Of a stretch of DNA of 64,000 nt, positions 53,501-64,000 are shown one piece after another. Source of the stretch: Diploscapter coronatus (lineage: Eukaryota > Nematoda > Chromadorea > Rhabditida > Rhabditidae); NCBI GenBank assembly GCA_964036155.1, contig OZ038422.1:1240001-1304000 (forward strand), written 5' to 3'. Within the stretch, counting starts at the first letter, position 1; the number at the start of each line of letters is the position of its first letter. Below the pieces are notes generated by a model. It searched no databases, was not told the DNA's origin, and worked only from the letters and a program-made list of their open reading frames with translations. Both the position numbers and the translations under genes were made by a program.

Positions 53501-55724
53501 AAAATGATGATGCACAGGTATTTTGGTGGTTAGAAAATCGAGAAATAGCACGCGAAAAGAAGAGAGACTGGCATCTAAAATCGCTTCTCTCTCTCCCTCA
53601 TTTTCGATCGTCCAGATTTTTCGGCATCAGCAATACAATTTCAGGTTTCAATTGAGAGCCAAAATTGAACCATGTTATAGCTTCCCGACTCCATGCTGTG
53701 TCGGTTGCTGCCATTCATGGCCATCGGGAACGACGGCGTCAGCGAGTTGATGATGGGACTGTCGGTGACCGCGGCCGACTCCGACAGATTGATGTTGGTG
53801 ACTGCCGAGAGAAGACAGCGTCGGATGCTCTCCTCGACAAGGCCGAGGGAGACTTGGTGGGGCTGAAAGCGATTCAACGTTTATGAAATATATGTAGGTT
53901 AGAAGGCATTCTGAATCAGTTTTCTGTCCAAATGATAGACGGGACTTAAGCTAAATCTTTTCTGCATGGACCCCCTCTCAGGCTGAAAAACTAAACGAAA
54001 ATCGTGTTGCGGCGACGTCCCACTTTGCATCATTAGTTTTTTTTATAGCAAAAATGGTCGTTTTACGGGACTCCCTTTTCCCCTACAATTTTCCGTATTG
54101 GCTGAAAATCTGTGTTAATAGGTCTGGTGTTTTTTCCTTCAAAACTTCGACTTCGCCGTCTTTTAAGCTATTTCTTACCGCATGCGGATCTCTGTTCCTC
54201 AGTTCTATGTCCATCTCAGGCCGACCATTGAAGCAGCCCATCAGATAAAGCTGACTCGCGATGCTGGCAATGCGACATTCAACCTATTTACATAAAAATA
54301 ATAGTCTCAAGTCTACAAAGAGCAAAATTTCTACTTCGCCTCTGAGATCCACAATACTGGCCTCGTAGTTGCTGACGATCATTCTCTCGGGAGTTCGTTG
54401 AGAAGATACAAGCCGCAGTTTGATGCATGGTAGATGGATGTTGGAACGGACTGTCTGCAATTGGCTTTTCTGATCAGCAAAGTTGGTTTCGTTTAAACCA
54501 AATGATCCCGCGGTCCGTGCTCGACTCGGATGTTGCTGAACCTCGGCGGATTTGGCAGCGCGGAATGATCTCCGAATCCCTCGAAGAGCACCTCGCACAC
54601 CGTCGGTGAAGTCACTTTTCTCGCCGCGTCGTTCAACGATTTGATCCAGGCGTTCAGCGGCTGTGGCACTTTGTGCAAATTGTCGTACAGCCATTTCACC
54701 ACTTCGTTCGTCCATTCGCTATTCCTGAAAAACAGATCATTGCGTTTTTAAAACTACATGAAGCCCCGCAAAGCTGAATGGTATTGTGGGTGAAGTCAGT
54801 TCTTTCTTGCTTTTTTGAAAAACGGAGGAAAGTGGCTAGAAAGAATCGAATAAAACGAAAGAAATAGACGGACTTGTTGGTTCTCCGAACCGCATTATGA
54901 ATTTTATCTAATGATAATAAATTATCCCGGCAGCCTTTACTGGCTATTCCTCATCACAAGCTTGGACATGATGAAAAATATTTGTGGCTGTGTTTTCTTG
55001 CAAGTCTGGAAATAGAAAACAACGAATCGATACCCTGTAGCAGCCGTAGTGCCGTTCGTCGTTTGCCTTGTGGAGGAGTCAGAGCCCATGACGGCACTCG
55101 ACGGCGTCGCGCCCAGGTGGTTGAGAGCGAAGTAGCAGACCGCGGCCATCATGCCCCAGAACACTAGCAGCCACACCATCTCGGTTAACACCCAGGTTAG
55201 CGCTGAAATTACAACCCTGTCCTTTTTAAACATCATTTCAAATGATTTCCCACACAAGTGTAGACAAATAGCTATATCATTGATTTGTGACAAGCGAGAG
55301 ATATGTGAAATACGCTTATTTACTGTGTGTTTGGTGTGTAACTATTCTTTTGACTTGCTATTTAAAGAACCTGACCTTTAAAATACTCGCCAGAATGTGG
55401 CGACGCTCTAATTAGAGCGATAAAATAGATGCACACGAGCACGACGACTAGAATGACAGAGATGACCAAGAACTCCCATTGGGTTTTGGACAACTTATCG
55501 GGGACTTTGAACGTGTTGGGAAGTTTGAGTTTACTGCGCATGGTATTTATTCTGGCCGTGAAATTTCGTTGGATATTTTTGAGTTGTGGCGGCATTTTAT
55601 CGAGAAAACTCTGGAGTTTGTTGGGAGTCTGGGCGAAGGGGAGAGGATTGGGCGAAGCTGAGGACGTCTGGGGATCGTTCGGAACGATGCTCGATGATTT
55701 GGATCGCAGGAAATTTCTAGCCAT
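50515..55724 (-). CDS. Membrane-anchored SMP-C2-C1 domain protein (lipid-transfer type)
   Basis: About 850 residues. Start at 55724; two hydrophobic segments (VISVILVVVLVCIYFIALI; VWLLVFWGMMAAVCYFAL). Then an SMP-like module (NEVVKWLYDNLHKVPQPLN, SPTVCEVLFEGFGDHS, CRIASIASQLYLMGCF; 54050-54715), a C2 domain (KPYCVIEMDEPAQKY, SMPTWNETYRFDL, VPADDDSNFLGL; 52880-53270) and a Ser/Lys-rich linker (KKKEKKDPGEKRESSFF region, 51700-52230). It ends in a C1 zinc finger (50638-51565 plus last exon) with full spacing: H-x12-C-x2-C-x14-C-x2-C-x4-H-x2-C-x7-C, ending VSKL. SMP domains shuttle lipids at membrane contacts; C1 binds diacylglycerol. TMEM24/C2CD2 has SMP-C2 and PDZD8 has SMP-C1; this combines both sets. 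Stop 50515-50517. Exon edges approximate; introns hold elements at 51076, 51275 and 53474. Confidence 0.78.
51076..51200. mobile_element. Hairpin MITE, main family (SMP-C2-C1 gene intron)
   Basis: GGCAACTTGGAAGCC ... GGTTTCCAAATAGCC, with inner GAGAAATAGTGTGGAAAAAA. Flanks CTTTTCCTC / CTTGTTCTC (7 of 9). Confidence 0.8.
51275..51390. mobile_element. Hairpin MITE, main family, divergent arms (SMP-C2-C1 gene intron)
   Basis: Ends ACAACCTGGATA / ATTCAAGTTGGA. Arms AGCTTCGTAGCCCCTACGAA / GGGCACGAAGCTACGAA are unlike other copies, yet match each other. Flanks CAAGAAAAC / CATGAAAAC (8 of 9). Confidence 0.8.
53474..53638. mobile_element. TGTTGATGCCGAAATCTGGGA-type element (SMP-C2-C1 gene intron)
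   Basis: TTGTTGATTCCGAGATCTGG ... CAGATTTTTCGGCATCAGCA ends, with inner GAGAAATAGCACGCGAAAAG. The internal part is inverted relative to the copy at 22070. Confidence 0.8.
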
Positions 55725-56596
55725 TTAGGAACTGATGATAATAGTAATAATCGATTCTGGGATATTTCGATAGTCGGCGGTTAAATTGGCAGTTATAGCT
55801 GCTGGGGATTTCAAGAGGGCCATATGCTCAACGCGAAGATTTCGAGGGATAAAGATAAAGAGGATTTTTTCCACTGTTTGCTGTACGGCTCATTCTTAAT
55901 ACCACCGCTGCGCGCAGGCCAAACTGTTATTACGGAGTCTAATCAAATAATATGAATTTATCAGCAAAGAAAGCAGCAGCAACAGAAGGAGATGAGATTG
56001 AAACGCAGAACGAGATGATAGTCAAACTACAACTTATTTTAAGGGGTTTTATAAGCTTCGCGAAAACAACAAAAAATGCCAGGAATTCGAAATCGATTTT
56101 CTCCAACCTGCAGAGGGATTTGATATTTCCGACTTGTGCATTGAGTAAATACAGATAGATCAGGCTTAAAACTTGTCTCAGGAGGAAAAAGTAAAATAAG
56201 ACTTGGCGGATAAATTAAGGGACATATGAAATATCTTAAAATCGAAATCGAAAGCCGAAGCAAAAAGTCAAATGCTTCTATTTATTCGAAATTTATTTAA
56301 ACATGAAATTTTACGATATGGGAACTTCGAAATCCGAGGACAATCTGGAAATGTCGTCGGATTTCTCTTTCACAATAAAATATGACGGCATTTCCAAATC
56401 ACAAAACTAGAAAGACTCCAATAATGCATTGATTATATGTCAGTAAAATTGATGTATTTCTTAATTTTTCCTCCTAAATATTAATTGGTATTTTAGGGAT
56501 CTTCTCAGAATTCAAGAGGCTTCAATGAAGTATTGATTTTACGGTGTGTTAAAAATAATGTAGGACAAAGAGTTCTGGGTAGGAAACGTTGTAAAC

Positions 56597-56741
56597 GCCG
56601 CACGGCATTCGAGACCTCAAGACATCCGAAGTAATGTGGAACAAGAAATCACTATCAGCCAATACCCTACTCTAGCCACACACACTATTTCGCATGTCTT
56701 GAAGTCTTGATGTCGTGCGGCTTTTCGAATAGCCTTCTGGA
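56597..56741. mobile_element. Hairpin MITE, main family, highly divergent arms
   Basis: Outer arms GCCGCACGGCATTCGAGACC / CTTGATGTCGTGCGGC and AAGACATCCGAAGTAATG / CACTATTTCGCATGTCTT. The right side ends CGAATAGCC, as in the family. Target duplication not clear. Confidence 0.7.
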
Positions 56742-57614
56742 TATTATTAGTGCAAATCGGCATTTAACAAGGATGTCGCAGCAAGTGCTAGAGGAGAAAA
56801 ACGCGAAGGAAACAAGGTGAAATTCGATACGTCTTAAAGCAGGACGGAATGAGGATGCACTGCTCAAACGCAGTCAAAAAGCCTGTTGACGGGGGCAGCA
56901 GCTAATAAACTATTGATTTTTTGTAGGGAATAATAAGAACTCGAATTTCATATATCCGGTAAGAGTATATTATTAAGCTTCACAGAATTCAAAGTGATTT
57001 AAAGAACACACAATATGACGAAAATCAGGATAGATGTATGAATCGACCAGAATAAGTATGGCATTTGAATATATTTCCACTGAAGATTCAATGCATGATA
57101 GCTTATAGTTTCCGATATCTCCAATTTTATTTTAAAATATCACATATGAGATCGATAAAGCCAGGATAAAAAAGGGTACTTCACATACCTCAAATAAAAA
57201 GAAAGATAATAAATAAGAATATTTGAGAAATCTAAGAAGATCAATAAATTCATCAAAGTTAGGTCTGACATGAAAGTGTTCGTTTGGGAATAATGATTCA
57301 ATTGATGAGTTCAGGCTCTGCATTGACTGAGAGTGGATATTGGGGGAAAGATATGTGAGGATGGAATCAAGCAGGTTAGGGATGATAGAAGTAGAGGAGG
57401 GCACAGCCAGAAGAGAGTGTAAAGTTTGAGAAGAAATGAAGGAATGTTAACTGATGTGCACGAAGAGAATGAGGCAATGCAAGAAGAAGAAGACTAGAAC
57501 GAAACGCACCGCCAGAACTCGAAAACAGAACAAAGAGTTTGTATTATGTACTTGTAACAAAAAGCTGTTAAGAAAGCTCTGTACATTTTAGTTTTTGATT
57601 TTCCTCAACAGTTT

Positions 57615-57705
57615 GTAAATGTCGGATCGTCGGACTGTCGGATCCCCCTATGTCAGACCCCTTTTTGTAATTGTCGGACTTCTTTTTATCAATGTCAGAC
57701 TCCCT
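57615..57705. repeat. GTCGGA/GTCAGAC short tandem repeats
   Basis: Six loosely spaced GTCGGA or GTCAGAC units with variable T-rich spacers (ATGTCGG, CGTCGGACTGTCGG, TGTCAGACCCC, TTGTCGGACTT, ATGTCAGACTC). A decayed minisatellite. Confidence 0.6.
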
Positions 57706-58402
57706 GCGTTTAAAAAATGCTGAAAATGACATTTTATATTTAAAACATCATAAAATCCCCATTTTCTTTCATAATGCGCCATTTTTGAAAATTTGATAGA
57801 TTTTGGCCTAGAAAAATGTTCGAATTTTCCGTTTCCGGTTTCCGAAATCTTTAACGATATTCAATAATTTCCCCGATTTTCAGTCATACTTTAAATTTAA
57901 ATGAACTATTCCCAGGATGACTAATGATGATTTGAAATATAAATGTCTGCTTCGCTAGCCCCTTTTTCTTCCATTCTGGTATGGAAGGAGATTTTTCCTT
58001 TCTTTTAATGCGAATAATATCTGGATTTCATCAATGATAAACGATCATCCATTTTATCAAAATGGTTTTGGAAATGATAAGAAGTGGGGTATCGAATATT
58101 TTTAGGAAAGCATTGAAAATGAAAACATTGGATTAGTTAAACAATATCTGCTCAAACTTGAATACCATCCAAAATGTCGTCTTGCATTCAAATGAAATAT
58201 GCTCAGGAAAAAGAGAGTAAGAAACTTTCGTTTTAATAAATATTTGAAAAAATATTTCAATTACAATTATCCTCATCACTTTTGGATGTCTTTGAGAGTT
58301 GTCTATAGTATGTGCATCGAATTAAATTATTATTTCATACTTTATTGAATAAAATTTCTATATGAAACCTGAGATTATAATCACAAAAAGCTTTATTTTA
58401 TG

Positions 58403-59699
58403 TTATTTTTCGACTTTACGCCATTTATTCGTTTGTGGGTCGTATTCTTCAATAGCGTCACAGAAGTTTATCGGCCAACATAAACCATCACTTCTCTTTT
58501 CAACATTTTTAAATCTAAACCTTTAGGTTATTTTAATCATCATATATTTTTGTTATTTCCTACCCTCCAATTGCATATAATTTTCCATTCGCAGCAACAA
58601 GCGAATGACTCCATCTTTCATGATTCATATCAGTGATTCGGGAGATTTGAGTGTCAACTGGAGCTGAGGGGTCGAAACACAGACAGGATTTTAATACACC
58701 ACAATCATCACTAAATATAATGATACATTATTCATCATACAGAAGTAACGACTTCCATCCTCCAGTTATGTAAATTTCTTCATTTAGCGATGCAACTCCG
58801 AATAAACCTCGTCTTTCTGAAATCTCTCCGATTTCAATCCATTCCCGTTCATCGTCTGATAATCCATATATCTTTCTACTTTTACGACCATCAATAACTG
58901 AATATCCATAATTACAATAATGAATATGTTATAATGTGACCGTATAAAATTTCATCGCATGTTATTGTTTGAACACGACTAATTGGAAGAGGAAATGTAG
59001 GTCCTGTTTGCCATTTCCTATCTATTAAAACCTGAATAAATTATTTAATGGACTTTCATTAGATCTTCTTACATCAACACGGTTCGTGCGTAGATATGTT
59101 TTAGGATCGTATCCACCCAAATAATACAACTTGTCTTTGAAATAAGCCACAGATGCATATTTACGCCATCCAGGAGGATCTGGACCTGTAAAATTCTTTG
59201 AATCGATCATCAATGGATTTGTTGATGAGACCTTTTGAAATTTGTCGAGTATTCAAGTCATATATTTCAAATGATTTATTTATGCCGTTAATTCCAAGAA
59301 TCTGAAGTTTAAGAAATTGTTCAAAATAATGGACATAAGATTTTACTTTATTTTGTGTAGTTGCTACTTCATATTTAAAGTACCAATTGTGGAATTTTGC
59401 AATTTCTTCGACTGAGCAGGTATATGAATTGAACAAGTATATTCTTCCTTCATGTTTATTATCATTCAAATAACTAACTAAATTATTACGAACCGTTTCA
59501 AAGTCTCGTACTTAGTCTTTATTTCTATTTCTTACGATAGAATAGAATTTTCCCCTCAAGCATTATCTGCAAATTTTTCTTGACTATTTGCATCATCCGT
59601 TTATTAGTCCAGGCCAATTGTCCCAGGTCTTTGAATTCGGGATATTGGCAGATCAGCAATATAATTTCGACTGGTAAATTGGCTAGCATCTTTGTTAAG
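58403..59699 (-). CDS. F-box and kelch-repeat protein
   Basis: Start at 59699: MLANLPVEIILLICQYPEF followed by DLGQLAWTNKRM matches an F-box, the SKP1-binding module of SCF ubiquitin ligases. Downstream exons carry kelch-type blades with GG and W/Y residues: KLYYLGGYDP (about 59100), KWQTGPTFPLP (59000), NEEIYITGGWKSL (58780), GKLYAIGG (58570) and EEYDPQTNKWRKVEK-stop (58403-58470). Total about 400 residues, intron-rich. It is presumably a substrate receptor; the target is unknown. The exon joining at 59190-59520 is uncertain, and one blade may be incomplete. A perfect 35-bp palindrome lies about 90 bp upstream of the start. Confidence 0.72.
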
Positions 59700-59791
59700 A
59701 GACCTAAACAATCAGCATAGTATTATTTCAAAATGGAAACAGTATAAAAGAGTATTGATTGAATGAGAAAATTTGCAATTAGTGGGTCCAT

Positions 59792-59826
59792 AGCGTTATT
59801 CACCAAAATTTTTGGTGAATAACGCT
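59792..59826. repeat. Perfect 35-bp palindrome
   Basis: Arm AGCGTTATTCACCAAAA (59792-59808) and its exact complement (59810-59826) around a single T. Lies about 90 bp before the F-box/kelch start. Confidence 0.9.
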
Positions 59827-60103
59827 CGCTCTCCTTCGTGGAATGGCTCTTAATTCATTTTTAAGTAAAAACTTTGTACTGATTCAGGAAATAAACTCTA
59901 CATTCATGCGTAAATAAATTTTTAAAAATCAATAATTATTAAGAGCAAGAAAGCAAGCCTTTACATTGAATGAGAATTGATAAGAGAATAGTGATGTCGA
60001 ATATTTTGCGAGAAAAATTTGTATCATAAAATAATAATTTAAATAAATGACTAGGAATTAGAAATCTTCGAGAGCTTTCTCTATCACGTGCATCAAGTTA
60101 TTA

Positions 60104-60250
60104 TTGATTGGAGAGAACGTCGATATTCAAAAATTACACGCTATTCGTCTCTCGTTCCTCTTCTACGCGATTCATTAGTTCACGTCCAAGTTCGATTTCT
60201 AATTGCTGTTGCATGAATATCGGTTTTCTCTCCAATCAACGATACATATG
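60104..60250. mobile_element. TTGATTGGAGAG-type MITE copy
   Basis: ATTATTGATTGGAGAGAACG ... TTCTCTCCAATCAACGAT, with inner TTGAATATCGAC-type block inverted and TTGCTGTTGCATGAATATCG. Confidence 0.85.
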
Positions 60251-60360
60251 TAAATCACAGGTATATTGCTACGTGTCTCAATGAAAATGTTGAAAACTGT
60301 ATTTAAACCAATTTCTCATACATAACATGAAATATAAACGAAAATTTGATCAACTTTACA

Positions 60361-62757
60361 TCATTTCAACCCATCTCCCCACACACAATTGAGAATCATC
60401 TTGCGATTCCCGATGAGCAGACTTCTTCCTGACCGAGCTGCGGTCGTTGCGCCAGCTATTGTGGCTCCATCACTAGAATAGAGATTCGAAATTTTTCTAA
60501 AATCACAATTTTTACGGGTATCCGGAAATCGCATGACACGCACATGACCTCATGACATGCGAAATAGTGTATGGTTAGGTGGTTAGGCGAGAATATATGG
60601 GTGGTAGGCATTCTTTTCCTAGACTATTTCACATGCCATGAGGTCATGCGTGTGTTATGCGGTTTCCAGATTGCCATTTTTACTCTCCTATTATTTTATT
60701 TTGTAACTATTCATTGATAACGCTATTTATCTATTCGCCATGTATATTTTAAAATTTCCTTTTATTTTCATTATATATTTCTTCATTCGAAATGACATTT
60801 TTATATCTATGATATAAGTTAGAGCAGGTTGAAATTTATTTATCGAAATTTTCCATATTCTGTGTTTCTCTGACTGTTTTTGCTATGTTCCTAGCTATAT
60901 CTAATTTCTATATATCATAAACCTTTTATTGATTAAATGAACTTACGTATAATTGCTCTGATCGTTGTAGGGAAAGATTCGAACTATTGAGGTTGGCGAC
61001 AGATTCATAGTATTGTTAAATTGATGGAGGAAATATCGATAGAGCACTGAATGGCATGCGACAATAACCGATCCATCAAAGTCAGCCCACAAATTAGATG
61101 GGGAACATCCCAGTTTAATCTCTTTCTTAAATGTGATGGTAATATTAAGAAATATCATGATATTGTCAATGACCGATGAATTGAGACGAAATAAACGAAT
61201 CACACATATTTGAATGTACAAAGTGTACATTGGGTGTATGCACACATAATCGTCAAAATCATTCCTTAAGTGGAGAAGTTATCTTAAGGGTTGCTCCAAA
61301 CAATGCGTTAATTTCCATGCATCAAAGTTTGTTCGCTTTTATTCTATCTTTCTATCTCAAGTTAGCGGTCATTGACAATATCGTCACGATAAAATATTGC
61401 GACATTTCTAAATCATAGTATATATTGAATAAAAATATTGGAATTAAAGTAAGTCCGAAAATGTCACGATATTTCTTAGTCACGTTGAATTATTGATTGG
61501 AGAGAACTCGTCGATATTCAAAAATTACACGCTATGCGCTTCTCGTTTCTCTTCTACGAGACTCACTATTTCGCTTTTTCAAAATTCGATTTCTAATTGC
61601 TGCATGAATATATCGACTTTGCTCTCCAATCAACGATATATTAGTTACTTTGAATGTCAACTTGAATCTATTTCCGACATCGTAGAGAAATACCGATTCC
61701 CTAGCGAATGAGCCAACTACTACAGAGCTAAAACATCATTTTGTATCATTTTAAAACAAAAACAATTACTTTCTGTATTTATCATATAAAATGCCAGTGG
61801 GCGTTACGAATCTCTTCACCAATACATAGCGCTTCTTCCCATTGTAGACTGCGATACTTCCGGTTGATAATGAAAATATTCTAAAAATAAATATTTACTA
61901 GCAAGAAATTATGATAATCGAACGTTTCTAGCGCTTGTAGCATCGGGTAGTCGAAATAGAATTGCGTTGTCATGAAGAATTGGCTTGAATCTATTGCGGC
62001 TATATCATAAACCCTAAAAAGTCGTGCTATATATTAATATATTTAAATAAATATTAATGGATTTACCTCTGCAAATATTGTCCTTGGATAGTTCGAATGT
62101 ATTTTAATCTTTGATGATTCGGATCTTTTCCTTCAAATAAATACCTGAACATTTCTAAGGTCGTTGTTTTCATTCGTTTATTCAGAGCCATGATATGGAC
62201 CTAAAATATTAATTGAGCTAATTCTTATCTATATAAATCCCTACACTCTGTTTATTGGATATGACCGAAATTGCTTGAGGCATCATTTTCATAAGCCCGT
62301 TAGTTGGTGTCACTTCAAAGGCGGTTTTATTGTCGGCATTAAACGTGAAAATGTGTCCGTGCGAACCATTTTCATGTGGGTTCTTGAATAGGAAAAAATC
62401 ATAAAGTCTAGCAAATTTAACGACTGTCTAACCACACTCATAAACAATAGGCCATCGGCCGAGGAGTCGAACGAAATGACACCGTCCAAGTTCGGAATCA
62501 CAGAGCATTCACCAGGCACGTAGTTGTAGACTCGCTTATTCACTCCCAGAATCAATCTTCAAAAATGGCGGATTAATAAATGTGGTAAGGAGAGACAAAA
62601 ATGAAATATTCATCCATTTTTATCATACTAATCTTATTAATTGCCACAAACATAGCATAAAAATAAGATTTTCAAAGACATACAGTAATTTTCCCAGCAG
62701 AAAGAACGCGATGCAGCTAAATATAAAATATAAGGAAAATGGCACTGATAGTTTCAT
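60361..62757 (-). CDS. Paraoxonase-like membrane protein (MEC-6/POML type), probably non-catalytic
   Basis: About 350 residues. Start at 62757: an N-terminal anchor (MKLSVPFSLYFIFSCIAFFL). Then the paraoxonase beta-propeller in family order: PGECSVIPNLDGVISF (about 62500), NGSHGHIFTFN (62350), MPQAISVISNKQSV (62260), KTTTLEMFRYLFEG and RLKYIRTIQG (62100), DIAAIDSSQFFMTTQFYF (61960), KKRYVLVKRF (61800), SVVVGSFARESVFLYDVGN (61680), NLWADFDGSVIVACHS (61070) and SSDGATIAGATTAARSG, SLLIGNRKMIL (60400). Lined up with human PON1 from memory, the catalytic His115 and His134 positions read Gln and Asn, and several calcium ligands are changed. This fits the worm MEC-6/POML branch, which assists DEG/ENaC channel assembly. 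Which member it is, is unresolved. An upstream in-frame ATG at 62814 is possible. Confidence 0.75.
60517..60675. mobile_element. Hairpin MITE, main family, long divergent arms (paraoxonase-like gene)
   Basis: TATCCGGAAATCGCATGACA ... GTGTTATGCGGTTTCCAGAT. Arms CATGACCTCATGACATGCGA / CACATGCCATGAGGTCATGC. Flanks ATTTTTACG / ATTTTTACT (8 of 9). Confidence 0.82.
61489..61640. mobile_element. TTGATTGGAGAG-type MITE copy (paraoxonase-like gene intron)
   Basis: ATTGATTGGAGAGAACTCGT ... TGCTCTCCAATCAACGATAT. Closest to the 60104 copy, only 1.4 kb away. Confidence 0.85.
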
Positions 62758-63535
62758 ATTTGAATATGTGGACTGAGGAGATGCTTGTGAAGTGAAGACT
62801 AATGGACTTGGCACAGGCTAATTAGCAATGCATACGTTGCGAGGCAGCCCCTCACAATGAGTGTTAGTACCAAACATGGACGAAAACAGTTGTTTATTTC
62901 ATGCAAATTTGAATGAAAACGGGAAAAAACTTATCTTTGCCAAATTCTAAAAATAGCAATTGTTTTCTTTTTTGCATCGTTTATTAGTCCTTCCATATTC
63001 GTTTTCTCTCACACTCTTCTCCTGCCTATGTTGAGGAATGGGGAGAAAGAACATACTGGCTGGCTCGTATAGCGTACCCTCGGCAGCAATACGCATAAGA
63101 ATAGGACAATTGCAGACTACTGGTATTTTGAACCTTTTCATCAGACTTGGCACGTTTTCCACCGCAACAATTCGGTCATCATCTCTCGTCCCATTATTAG
63201 AGATAGTAACTCAAAGCTGACTGGCATAATTCACCGCATAAGAGATATTTACGACGGAAAACGTCTCAACGTCTACTTCTCATATATTTTGGACGGTAAA
63301 AGTTCGAAAAAGAAGAATAATGTCGACCATTGTTCAAAAACCCGGCATAATCATTGAAATATGACTCATTGAATTATGCAATACCCAATAAAATAAGCAA
63401 ATAGTCTAATAAATGGAAGATTTCTCGACTATTGTTTTATCATTTATCAGCAATAAAATCAGTAAGTGGCAGGGTGTCCATTCGCCACTCATTACTTCCC
63501 TCTGCCTCTCTTTGGCAGCAGGAGCCCTTCCAATT
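62758..63535. other. Divergent intergenic region, paraoxonase-like / carboxypeptidase
   Basis: Shared 5' region of two genes. No exon supported. A GC-richer stretch (62990-63200) has one 60-codon frame with no family resemblance. Confidence 0.5.
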
Positions 63536-64000
63536 ATGGGGAGACGCAAAATTGTCCTGTTCTGCACATTTTTAATCGCTTATGTGAACTGCCAGTCCAC
63601 GGATCGAGCCAAGGCTGATCAGGTCACGAATCTGCCTGGAATCGCCTTTCCAACGAGTTTCAACCAGTATTCGGGATATTTGAAATCCTCCACGGATAAT
63701 GGCACTTCACCTGATCTGCATTATTGGTTGTTAAAATGATTTTTTTTTTAAATAGTGATGTGTTTCAGGTTTATCGAATCACAACAGCCAACATCTTCGA
63801 TCATCTGGTTCACCAACGGAGGCCCAGGCTGCGCGTCGGATTTCGGAATGATGGACGAGATCGGACCATTCCGTCTCTATAAGGACAGTTCAATTCTCTA
63901 CGAAAATGTCTTCTCCTGGAATAAAGTAATAACCGATTTAATGAGCTTAATTAACGACGACGAAGTTAAGACGCTTGCACGCACATTCCTAAGCGCTATT
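63536..64000 (+). CDS. Serine carboxypeptidase (S10 family), 5' part only
   Basis: Secreted or lysosomal peptidase removing C-terminal residues. Exon 1 (63536-63731) has a signal peptide (IVLFCTFLIAYVNCQ) and an FNQYSGYLKSS block typical of the S10 N-terminus. Exon 2 (63769-63924) carries IIWFTNGGPGCASDFGMM and DEIGPFRLYK, the oxyanion-hole region, then FSWNK. The catalytic Gly-Glu-Ser-Tyr, Asp and His lie beyond the window. The start was chosen because it opens the signal peptide; an earlier in-frame ATG at 63413 gives an unlikely leader. The gene runs off the right edge. Confidence 0.85.

Larger units (their letters stand above)
55725..58402. other. Long intergenic region, one hairpin element, no gene
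   Basis: About 2.7 kb upstream of the SMP-C2-C1 gene and downstream of the F-box/kelch gene. Holds the element at 56597, a GTCGGA-rich patch at 57615-57705 and otherwise AT-rich sequence with frames below 100 codons and no splice-linked coding potential. Confidence 0.5.
59700..60360. other. Intergenic, palindrome and one MITE
   Basis: Between two minus-strand genes. Contains the 59792-59826 palindrome and the TTGATTGGAGAG-type element at 60104-60250. No exon supported. Confidence 0.55.

Noticed and set aside
55952..56158. Frame starting MNLSAKKAAATEGDEIETQ
   Set aside because: Short, no continuing exon, and AT-rich intergenic surroundings; no support beyond an open frame.

Overview
The window looks like nuclear DNA of a free-living or parasitic rhabditid-type nematode, but not C. 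elegans. Every coding region is split into many small exons by introns mostly of 40-60 nt with TTTTCAG-type acceptors. Several start codons sit a few bases after a TTTCAG-type site with no upstream exon, as expected for spliced-leader trans-splicing. Gene families are worm-typical. No bacterial, rRNA, tRNA or CRISPR feature was seen. As I recall, the closest C. elegans relatives of several genes here (syd-2, octr-1, the K11G12.5 dicarboxylate carrier, pxn-2, poml-1) are X-linked, so the segment may derive from the ancestral nematode X. That is inference from memory.

Layout, left to right. 202-3645 (+): 3' part of an aminergic GPCR. 4070-7250 (+): lipase maturation factor, complete. 7574-9965 (+): mitochondrial dicarboxylate carrier. 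10852-11696 (+): small Gly/Asn-rich secreted protein. 11871-13890 (-): TGF-beta-family ligand. 14711-21088 (+): long coiled-coil protein, FAM184-like. 22312-27392 (-): liprin-alpha (syd-2). 29354-33706 (+): secreted DM13-domain protein. 34270-34924 (+): small unknown gene. 35169-36816 (-): secreted charged protein with exon-encoded repeats. 39774-44790 (+): monocarboxylate-type (SLC16) transporter. 45693-50169 (+): peroxidasin without leucine-rich repeats. 50515-55724 (-): membrane protein with SMP, C2 and C1 domains. 58403-59699 (-): F-box/kelch protein. 60361-62757 (-): paraoxonase-like (MEC-6/POML type) protein. 63536-64000 (+): start of a serine carboxypeptidase.

Themes. Secreted and extracellular-matrix proteins (peroxidasin, TGF-beta ligand, DM13 protein, repeat protein) are mixed with neuronal genes (aminergic receptor, liprin-alpha, paraoxonase-like chaperone). 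I see no operon-like pathway cluster. The nearest same-strand pair is the lipase maturation factor and the dicarboxylate carrier, 323 bp apart.

The most distinctive feature is dense, short, fold-back (hairpin) elements of about 90-160 bp, in introns and intergenic DNA and never in an exon. The main family has ends like GGCAACTTGGAAA / GGCTATTTGGAAA and is flanked in most copies by a recognisable 9-bp target duplication. This suggests non-autonomous Mutator-like elements. At least five other hairpin families are present, one inserted inside another. Many share an internal GAAATAGT core although their outer arms differ. Splicing is also unusual: three well-supported GC-AG introns, one of them 42 nt and in frame, and one acceptor reading TTTTCG instead of TTTTCAG.
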